Of a stretch of DNA of 5,156 bases, positions 1-5,156 are shown one piece after another. A program made the position numbers and the translations under genes. Each line of letters opens with the position of its first letter. Position 1 is the stretch's first letter. Source of the stretch: an uncultured Porphyromonas sp. (GTDB taxonomy: Bacteria; Bacteroidota; Bacteroidia; Bacteroidales; Porphyromonadaceae); assembly GCA_947253195.1 (NCBI GenBank), contig CAMXXM010000122.1, positions 1 to 5,156 on the forward strand, written 5' to 3'. Under the pieces are notes generated by a model. It saw nothing but the letters and a program-made list of their open reading frames with translations, made no database searches and had not been told where the DNA came from.

Positions 1-1
1 C

Positions 2-1771
2 TACAAGGGCTATCTGAGCCGCTGCTTCAGGGCCAATGCGATGGACTTCGATGACCTTCTCATCAATATGCTCCGGTTGCTGAGGCAGTATCCGGAGGTG
101 AGGAACGAGCTCCATAGGAGATTTCGATATATCCTTGTTGACGAGTATCAGGATACCAATTGGGTGCAAAATGAGATCGTTAAGCAACTGAAGGGACCTG
201 ACACGATCCTCACCGTTGTAGGCGATGATGCACAGAGTATCTACTCCTTCCGTGGCGCTGTGATTGAGAATATCCTCAGCTTCAGTAATACATTCCCCGG
301 AGCTGTGGTCTATAAGCTCCGGAAAAACTATCGCTCGACCTCCAATATCGTTGACATCGCCAATAGTCTGATCGAGAAAAATCACTTCCGCATCCCCAAG
401 ACTGTGGAGGCGATAGCCGGCCAGGGGGAGAAGCTTACCCTTTTCGATGCCTTTAGTGGTAAGTCTGAGGCTGAGCGGGTCGCGGAGATGATCTCCTCCT
501 CTCTCCGGCGCGGGAGAACCCCAGAGGAGGTAGCCATACTCTACCGTACCAATGCTCAGAGCCGCCTATTTGAGGAGCAGTTGCGCAATTATTCTATCCC
601 TTACAGGATCTACGGTGGGCTCTCCTTCTACGACCGGGCTGAGATCAAGGATGCTCTCGCATACCTCCGTTTGGTGATCAATGCCAGTGATGATGAGGCA
701 TTTCGAAGGGTCTACAATACTCCTAAGAGGGGGATCGGTGATATGACCTTTTCCACCCTCTCCGATCTGGCCAATAGTCAGAAGAAGCCTCTGATGGAGG
801 TGGCTGCAGACCCTGACCTAATGGCAGAGGCTCTTAAGGCGGGACCTATCAAGCGGATCTCCGACTTTGTGGAGCTGATCAATCAGCTACGTGAGGCGGC
901 TAACACCGGGATGACTTTGGCGGAGTATATGAGCCATCTCATCCTCGCCACACAGCTGACGAATATGTATAGCGACGAGAGTGTGGAGTCGCTGTCCAAG
1001 CTGGATAACCTCAATGAACTGGTCTCAGCGGTGCAGGAGTATGAGGATGCTCACTACGAGCTCTCTGACGATCCGGTGACCATAGAGGACTTTGTCCGTG
1101 ATATGTCTCTCTACACCGATGCGGATCAGAAGGAGGACGGCACCCCCAAAGTCACTCTGATGACGATGCACGCCTCCAAGGGACTGGAGTATGAGGAGGT
1201 CTACTGTGTGGGGCTTGAGGATCAGCTGATCCCCAGTGACCGATATAGCGAGGAGAAAGACATCGAGGAGGAGCGTCGTCTCCTTTACGTGGCTATCACG
1301 CGAGCCAAGGAGAAGTGTATCCTCTCCTACGCTCAGAGCCGTATGACTCATGGTCAGCTGGACTACCAGAGACCGAGCAGGTTCCTCCTTGACTTGGATC
1401 CCAGATACCTTGAGGATCATACCGGACTGACCGACTACTTGCCCCGCTCGGCAGCTCGTGAGGAGTCTCCGAGAGAGGTAAGACCCTCAGTGACGCCCTC
1501 ATCTCCGGAGAAGTCCTCGCCCCATATTGATCCCAAGCCCAGGCGTGTTCGCCGAGTGATACGGACAAAAGAGGAGGACAACGAACCGCTGACCGACCGA
1601 GTGAGCGAGGCGGATCTCTGCAAGGGCGACCGCGTAGAGCATCCCACCTTTGGTGTGGGGCAGGTGGAGGGCTTCTCGCAGAGTGTTTCCGGGACCAAGG
1701 TTCTCGTCACCTTCGATGATGGATCGAGGAAACAGATGATCCTTAAGTTTGCCAAGCTTCGCAAGATCTGA
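2..1771 (+). CDS. pcrA: PcrA/UvrD-type superfamily 1A DNA helicase, 5'-truncated by the window edge
   Basis: ATP-dependent 3'-5' DNA helicase expected to act in DNA repair and in clearing replication or transcription blocks in the cytoplasm. The frame is open from base 2, and the residues before the internal ATG at 41 continue the conserved run into NAMDFDDLL, so that ATG is not the start. The 589 visible codons lack roughly the first 150-200 residues of a normal 720-780 aa protein, including the Walker A and Q motifs. Numbering from base 2, I see motif II DEYQDTN (47-53), motif III GDDAQSIYSFRG (74-85), motif IV LRKNYRST (106-113), motif V MHASKG (389-394) and motif VI ERRLLYVAITRAK (about 424-436, with the arginine finger R434). 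A Pro/Ser/Arg-rich linker (nt about 1440-1618) leads to a PcrA-type C-terminal Tudor-like fold (CKGDRVEHPTFGVG, from residue 540), the part known to contact RNA polymerase in PcrA. PcrA versus UvrD naming is a judgement; the family is certain. It ends 31 nt before the ABC exporter gene. Confidence 0.96.
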   Translation, partial: YKGYLSRCFRANAMDFDDLLINMLRLLRQYPEVRNELHRRFRYILVDEYQDTNWVQNEIVKQLKGPDTILTVVGDDAQSIYSFRGAVIENILSFSNTFPGAVVYKLRKNYRSTSNIVDIANSLIEKNHFRIPKTVEAIAGQGEKLTLFDAFSGKSEAERVAEMISSSLRRGRTPEEVAILYRTNAQSRLFEEQLRNYSIPYRIYGGLSFYDRAEIKDALAYLRLVINASDDEAFRRVYNTPKRGIGDMTFSTLSDLANSQKKPLMEVAADPDLMAEALKAGPIKRISDFVELINQLREAANTGMTLAEYMSHLILATQLTNMYSDESVESLSKLDNLNELVSAVQEYEDAHYELSDDPVTIEDFVRDMSLYTDADQKEDGTPKVTLMTMHASKGLEYEEVYCVGLEDQLIPSDRYSEEKDIEEERRLLYVAITRAKEKCILSYAQSRMTHGQLDYQRPSRFLLDLDPRYLEDHTGLTDYLPRSAAREESPREVRPSVTPSSPEKSSPHIDPKPRRVRRVIRTKEEDNEPLTDRVSEADLCKGDRVEHPTFGVGQVEGFSQSVSGTKVLVTFDDGSRKQMILKFAKLRKI

Positions 1772-1779
1772 TCGAGCCG

Positions 1780-1799
1780 CGACTTACTAACGACTTACT
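1780..1799 (+). repeat. 9-bp direct repeat in the helicase-exporter spacer
   Basis: CGACTTACT occurs at 1780-1788 and again at 1791-1799, separated by AA, filling most of the 31-nt spacer just before the exporter ATG. It is a perfect copy but short. It could be slippage or a small leader element; no function is known to me. Confidence 0.5.
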
Positions 1800-1802
1800 C
1801 TG

Positions 1803-3644
1803 ATGAAGGACTTTTTCCGAGCATTTAGACGATTTCTCCCCAAGTATAAGTGGTATATCGTAGGTAACATTGCCTGCAATGCCATTGCACCGCTGCTAAA
1901 CCTACTGGCATTCTCCCTCCTAATACCTATCCTGAGGGTTCTATTCGGGATTGACACCACCGCATATCACTTTACGCCGTGGAGCGAGCTCTCTCTCAGC
2001 ACGCTGATGAGTGGGATTCAGAATAACTTTAATTATGCGGTGACACTGATGATTGGTGCTTATGGTGTATCTAAGTCTCTGCTGATCTTGGCGCTCTATC
2101 TGGTGGCGATCACGCTACTGAAGGTGTCTGTGCAGTATGCCGCCTCATTCTTTATGATACCGGTCCAGACCGGTGTAGTGAGGGATATACGTAATCAGAT
2201 CAATGAGAAAGTGCTTGGGCTCAACCTTGCCTTCTTCTCCGGGGAGCGTAAGGGCGACCTGCTGGCACGCATCTCAGGGGATGTCAATGAGCTGCAGTAC
2301 TCCTTGATAAGTTCGCTTGATATGATGATCAAGAATCCCCTTATCATCCTCGTCTCGCTGATCGCCATGCTGATCATCAGCCCCACGCTGACCCTTTTTG
2401 TGATGCTCCTGCTACCAATGGCAGGGCTTGTCATGGGGCGCATCGGAAAGCGGCTCAAGCGTGACTCCCTTGAGGGGCAGACGAAGTGGGGCTATCTGAT
2501 CAGCCTCTTTGAGGAGACGTTGGGCGGACTCAGAGTGATCAAGGCCTTCCATGCTGAGGAACCAATCCGGGACCGGTTTGAGAACCAAAACGAGGTGTTC
2601 AGGACCATCTCCCGGCATGTCGCCTCGAGACAGGCATTGGCCCATCCCGTGAGCGAATTCCTTGGGACAGTCACCATCGCCGTGGTGCTCTGGTTTGGTG
2701 GAACGCTCATTTTCCATAATAGCGTTGGCTTCGATGCCTCCACCTTCATCTACTACTTAGTGATCTTCTACAGTATCATCAATCCTGCGAAGGAGTTTTC
2801 CCGTGCCTCCTACGACATACGTAAGGGGATGGCATCCCTCGCTCGCATTGACGAAGTGCTATCGGCAGTCAATCCGATCCAAGACCCGGAGCATCCCCGG
2901 GAGATCCGCTTCGAGAGAGAGATCCGATACGACCATGTCTCTTTCCGCTACAATAACTACGACGATCACTGGATCCTGAAAGATGTTGACCTCACCATTC
3001 CGAAGGGAAAGACGCTGGCGATCGTGGGCGAGAGTGGCTCCGGCAAGAGCACATTAGTGGATCTCCTGCCTCGCTTCTATGATGTGGACGAGGGCTCCAT
3101 CCGGATCGACGACACGGACATCAGGGAGCTGAGGATGCACGATCTGAGGATGCTGATGGGTAATGTCAATCAAGAGGCGATCCTCTTCAATGACACCGTC
3201 CGGGCCAATGTCGCTTTTGGCAACGCGAATGCAACAGATGAGGAGATCGTGGCGGCCTGCAAGGTGGCCAATGCGGACGACTTTATCAGAGAGCTCTCCG
3301 AGGGATATGAGACCAATATCGGTGATCGAGGCAGCAAGCTCTCCGGTGGTCAGAGGCAGCGACTGAGCATTGCGCGCGCCGTCCTCAAGGATCCGGACAT
3401 CCTGATCCTCGACGAGGCAACGTCCGCTCTCGATACCGAGTCCGAGCGACTGGTGCAGGAGGCGCTGGAGCACCTTATGAGAGGGCGCACCACCATCGTC
3501 ATCGCTCATCGTCTCTCCACGATTGTCAGTGCCGATCAGATCATCGTCCTGCACAAGGGAAGTATCGTTGAGCGAGGTACGCACGAGGAGCTGCTGGCTC
3601 AGGGGAGATACTACGCCCGCCTCGTCGCTATGCAGAAGCTCTAA
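1803..3644 (+). CDS. MsbA-type ABC exporter half-transporter (fused permease and ATPase)
   Basis: A 613-residue inner-membrane protein expected to work as a homodimer, using ATP to export a hydrophobic substrate. Lipid A-core or another lipid is plausible from MsbA similarity, but the substrate cannot be read from the sequence. The N-terminal half has six hydrophobic segments at about 18-47, 90-119, 178-194, 196-213, 286-305 and 313-328. Between segments 2 and 3 lies the exporter motif FFSGERKGDLLARISGDV (144-161). The nucleotide-binding domain is complete: A-loop Y383, Walker A GESGSGKST (409-417, K415), Q-loop Q457, signature LSGGQ (513-517), Walker B ILILDE (533-538, catalytic E538), D-loop SALD (541-544) and H-loop H569. 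The loop between segments 1 and 2 is long, about 40 residues. The chosen ATG gives a typical amphipathic start; no Shine-Dalgarno is visible, which is normal in Bacteroidota. It lies 31 nt after the helicase gene and is followed by a terminator-like hairpin, so it probably ends a shared transcript. Drug or peptide export is an alternative role. Confidence 0.95.
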   Translation: MKDFFRAFRRFLPKYKWYIVGNIACNAIAPLLNLLAFSLLIPILRVLFGIDTTAYHFTPWSELSLSTLMSGIQNNFNYAVTLMIGAYGVSKSLLILALYLVAITLLKVSVQYAASFFMIPVQTGVVRDIRNQINEKVLGLNLAFFSGERKGDLLARISGDVNELQYSLISSLDMMIKNPLIILVSLIAMLIISPTLTLFVMLLLPMAGLVMGRIGKRLKRDSLEGQTKWGYLISLFEETLGGLRVIKAFHAEEPIRDRFENQNEVFRTISRHVASRQALAHPVSEFLGTVTIAVVLWFGGTLIFHNSVGFDASTFIYYLVIFYSIINPAKEFSRASYDIRKGMASLARIDEVLSAVNPIQDPEHPREIRFEREIRYDHVSFRYNNYDDHWILKDVDLTIPKGKTLAIVGESGSGKSTLVDLLPRFYDVDEGSIRIDDTDIRELRMHDLRMLMGNVNQEAILFNDTVRANVAFGNANATDEEIVAACKVANADDFIRELSEGYETNIGDRGSKLSGGQRQRLSIARAVLKDPDILILDEATSALDTESERLVQEALEHLMRGRTTIVIAHRLSTIVSADQIIVLHKGSIVERGTHEELLAQGRYYARLVAMQKL

Positions 3645-3667
3645 CCAGTCGTCCCATTCCCAGTATT

Positions 3668-3711
3668 GCCGGTAGTTAGCCCCAAGAAGGACTAAGTACC
3701 GGCTTCTTGTT
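3668..3711 (+). terminator. Probable rho-independent terminator of the helicase-exporter unit
   Basis: GCCGGTA (3668-3674) pairs perfectly with TACCGGC (3697-3703). After a G.G mismatch, TTAG (3676-3679) pairs with CTAA (3692-3695), and after a C.A mismatch CC (3681-3682) pairs with GG (3689-3690), closing a six-base CAAGAA loop. The stem is followed at once by TTCTTGTT, a modest T-rich tract. The position, 23 nt after the exporter stop codon and upstream of a separate promoter, fits a terminator. The U-tract is interrupted, so it may instead act as a transcript-end stabilising hairpin. Confidence 0.65.
3683..3709 (+). other. Alternative hairpin that competes with the terminator stem
   Basis: CAAGAAG (3683-3689) is the exact reverse complement of CTTCTTG (3703-3709), with a 13-nt loop between. 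The left arm lies in the loop and inner stem of the terminator hairpin, and the right arm covers the T-rich tract, so the two structures cannot form together. This is directly visible. Whether it has a regulatory role or is a coincidence of a short region is unknown. Confidence 0.4.
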
Positions 3712-3744
3712 AAAGGAGAAGTCGTATGCCCTCATCGGTCGCAC

Positions 3745-3776
3745 TTTGGTCAAGGACTCGATATTGGATATCTTTG
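3745..3776 (+). promoter_or_regulatory. Bacteroidota-type promoter of the fimbrillin-like gene
   Basis: A -33 element TTTG (3745-3748) is followed after 20 nt by TATCTTTG (3769-3776), an exact match to the Bacteroidota -7 consensus TAnnTTTG. The spacing is in the usual 19-21 nt range. Transcription would begin at about 3781-3787, giving a 5' leader of about 40 nt, AT-rich and without a Shine-Dalgarno, before the ATG at 3826. Both elements sit inside a repeated CTTTGGT (3744-3750 and 3772-3778), and a small palindrome, GATAT-TGG-ATATC (3760-3772), overlaps the left part of the -7 element and could hold a regulator. Confidence 0.8.
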
Positions 3777-3825
3777 GTTATCCACTAAGTGTTGTCATCT
3801 CAAAAAAGATTATCACCATATAACA

Positions 3826-5156
3826 ATGAAAGGGAATTCGACCGGCTATATAACTCTACCAAGACTGAGCATAGCCCTTGTGGCACTCTTGGTCTTAGGG
3901 GCTTCATGCAAGCATAGAGAGATGGGAGATGATCTACTACAGCCGTACGAACTGCGCTACAAGGCAAGCTTCCAATCGGCAGCTCCTACTTGGCAGAAAA
4001 ACGATCAGATGGGAGTCTTCTCTCTCTCGGATGGTGTGGTCTCGGATGACAATATACTCTATACATCGAGTGTGGGGGATGGTGTTTTCTTCTCCACATC
4101 ACCGGTCCATCGGTCGCCATCGTCCCCTCTCGAGATCATCGCGTACTACCCGTACACAGCAGAGGCTTCGCAGGGACAGATCCCGATGAACTATGCAGGT
4201 CAGGCGCAAGGAAAGGCTCCGGACTACTTCTACGGTAAGCTGTCCGATGCCACTTGGACTGCGGAGCCGAGGGTTACCCTTAAGCGTATCAATGCTCTTC
4301 TGCAATTCGTTATCACTGCATCACCTGACTTCGGTGAGCTATCGCATCTGACTGTCGAGGCTGCTGATGTCCCTCTCTCAGCTTGCTTTGATCTGGTGTC
4401 GGACCAATTCCAGTCTCGGGGTGCAAAGGGTACACTTGACCTAGCGGTACGAGGTCGTCGCGCTCAAGCCGTGGCTGCAGCTGTGGTGGTGCCGGGCGTC
4501 AACTATGGTGATTTGGTCGTGACTCTAAGTTATGGTGGGCGCTCTGTAAGGTGGCGTCCCTCTCCTTATGTGGGGAAGGCAGGCGAAATGGCTACATACC
4601 ACCTGACCCTCTCCGGTAGTGGGAGCGGACTCCACATCCTCGAGACCAAAGAACCTGGTGAAATGTCTCAAGAGGCTCCCGAAGGTCCTATAGTGCTGAC
4701 ATCGGACGGACTGAAAGGTGAGCACTATGATCCGTATGACCCCAAGTATGGTGCTAAGCCTATTGACCCGAGCGCCTGGGTTGACCCCCTCCAACCCTCG
4801 CCGGAAGAGCCTTCTGTCAAGGATAGTAAGGGTGGCGGTGTGCCAATAGATCCCGGTGCCGGCATTAACCCTCTCGCTCCTGCAGATATGGATCCCTTGA
4901 TCAAGGAGAGAGACGAGTCCTCCGGTGGACTGCCTATTGACCCGAGTGCGGGGGAGATCCTCCCTCTTAACCCCGGTGGCGACTTCGCCGTCAAGGATCA
5001 GAACGGTGTACCTATTGACCCCTCCACTCCCGGGATCGATCCTACAGATCCGGATGAGCCCACGCCGGGTGTTGATCCCAATGACCCGCTCGGTAACGTC
5101 CGCCCCGGTGCGGTGGCACGGTATCGAGAGGAGGCTGTGGCACAGAATGCCAGACT
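3826..5156 (+). CDS. Fimbrillin-like lipoprotein with a C-terminal PIDP repeat region, 3'-truncated by the window edge
   Basis: The frame is open from ATG 3826 to the last base, 443 complete codons. No in-frame ATG lies between the promoter and this one. It begins with a lipoprotein signal peptide: a polar, weakly basic head, hydrophobic core about 15-25 (SIALVALLVLG) and lipobox LGASC with lipidated C28. Residues about 45-265 look like the fimbrillin-like family (Pfam Mfa_like_1 type): WQKNDQMGVF (56-65), the AYYPY strand (106-110), PDYFYGK (132-138), VTLKRINALLQFVI (150-163), a VVPG turn (221-224) and KAGEMATYHLTL (251-262). From about 300 the chain becomes Pro/Asp/Gly-rich with imperfect 26-30-residue repeats carrying PIDP; a charged, probably helical stretch (RPGAVARYREEAVAQNA) begins at about 426. 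Family proteins are exported as lipoproteins and build or decorate surface fimbriae. A minor tip or anchor subunit, or a stand-alone surface adhesin, fits the extension better than a major pilin; that role is inference. Confidence 0.88.
   Translation, partial: MKGNSTGYITLPRLSIALVALLVLGASCKHREMGDDLLQPYELRYKASFQSAAPTWQKNDQMGVFSLSDGVVSDDNILYTSSVGDGVFFSTSPVHRSPSSPLEIIAYYPYTAEASQGQIPMNYAGQAQGKAPDYFYGKLSDATWTAEPRVTLKRINALLQFVITASPDFGELSHLTVEAADVPLSACFDLVSDQFQSRGAKGTLDLAVRGRRAQAVAAAVVVPGVNYGDLVVTLSYGGRSVRWRPSPYVGKAGEMATYHLTLSGSGSGLHILETKEPGEMSQEAPEGPIVLTSDGLKGEHYDPYDPKYGAKPIDPSAWVDPLQPSPEEPSVKDSKGGGVPIDPGAGINPLAPADMDPLIKERDESSGGLPIDPSAGEILPLNPGGDFAVKDQNGVPIDPSTPGIDPTDPDEPTPGVDPNDPLGNVRPGAVARYREEAVAQNAR
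4753..5091 (+). repeat. Imperfect tandem protein repeat (PIDP units) within the lipoprotein gene
   Basis: Four units start at 4753, 4837, 4927 and 5005, with lengths of 84, 90, 78 and about 87 nt. Each opens with a (G/A)(V/L/K)PIDP(S/G) block, with the PIDP proline at residues 312, 340, 370 and 396. The first three units end with a (V/I)K(D/E) block (residues 331, 359 and 389) followed by a polar, Gly- or Ser-containing spacer. The fourth diverges into GIDPTDP and GVDPNDP. Unit lengths are multiples of three and copies differ at many bases, so this is a protein-level repeat rather than a recent DNA duplication. It is likely an extended, surface-exposed stalk. Confidence 0.75.

Noticed and set aside
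1744..1751. TAAGTTTG, an exact match to the Bacteroidota -7 consensus, 51 nt upstream of the exporter ATG.
   Set aside because: No TTTG lies 19-21 nt upstream, and the match is inside helicase coding sequence, where an eight-base degenerate motif is expected by chance. A weak internal promoter is possible but not supported.
3054..3584. A 176-codon minus-strand ORF opposite the exporter ATPase domain.
   Set aside because: It lies opposite a complete, highly conserved nucleotide-binding domain, which explains the sequence fully. Long antisense frames are common in GC-rich coding DNA.
3668..3703. The GCCGGTA/TACCGGC inverted repeat as a possible invertible-promoter (phase variation) site.
   Set aside because: The arms are 7 bp and only 22 nt apart, and the promoter lies outside them, so inversion would not flip it. 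A terminator hairpin explains it better.
3726..3788. A 20-codon ORF in the intergenic region preceded by AAAGGAG seven bases upstream, resembling a leader peptide.
   Set aside because: It spans the predicted promoter and ends about where transcription should begin, so the main transcript would not carry it. Shine-Dalgarno sites are rarely used in Bacteroidota, and the peptide has no telling composition. It would matter only on read-through transcripts.
3929..4189. A plus-strand ORF in another frame over the fimbrillin-like domain.
   Set aside because: Its product is Arg/Ser-rich with no domain character, while the overlapping frame from 3826 has a signal peptide and fimbrillin motifs and remains open to the window end.
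4725..4994. A minus-strand ORF with repeated GSIG and Pro-rich blocks opposite the lipoprotein repeats.
   Set aside because: It is the antisense shadow of the PIDP repeat units and has no start signal or family features of its own.

Overview
The window looks like chromosomal DNA of a Bacteroidota species, most likely Porphyromonas or a close relative. Three things point there. A start-proximal promoter at 3745-3776 matches the Bacteroidota-specific pattern (TTTG, 20 nt, TAnnTTTG). The gene starts have no convincing Shine-Dalgarno sequence. The last gene encodes a fimbrillin-type lipoprotein, a family largely restricted to Bacteroidales. Base composition is moderately GC-rich and similar across all three genes, so nothing suggests recent transfer. 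The genus is an inference; no database search was possible.

Layout: (1) 1-1771, the 3' three quarters of a PcrA/UvrD-type DNA helicase gene, entering from the left edge in frame +2. (2) 1803-3644, a complete MsbA-type ABC exporter half-transporter, 31 nt downstream on the same strand and probably co-transcribed with the helicase. (3) 3645-3825, a 181-nt intergenic region. It holds a terminator-like hairpin that competes with a second, mutually exclusive hairpin, followed by a very good Bacteroidota promoter. (4) 3826 to the right edge, a lipoprotein gene that stays open to the last base. It encodes a lipoprotein signal peptide, a fimbrillin-like (Mfa_like_1-type) domain and then a proline/aspartate-rich tandem repeat with a recurring PIDP motif.

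The helicase and exporter form a housekeeping pair (DNA repair/replication; envelope lipid or other hydrophobic export) with no obvious functional link beyond shared transcription. The fimbrillin-like gene is its own transcription unit. It is the most unusual item here because its fimbrillin-like domain is followed by a repetitive, extended C-terminal region that runs beyond the window. I found no RNA genes, CRISPR arrays, insertion sequences or phage features.
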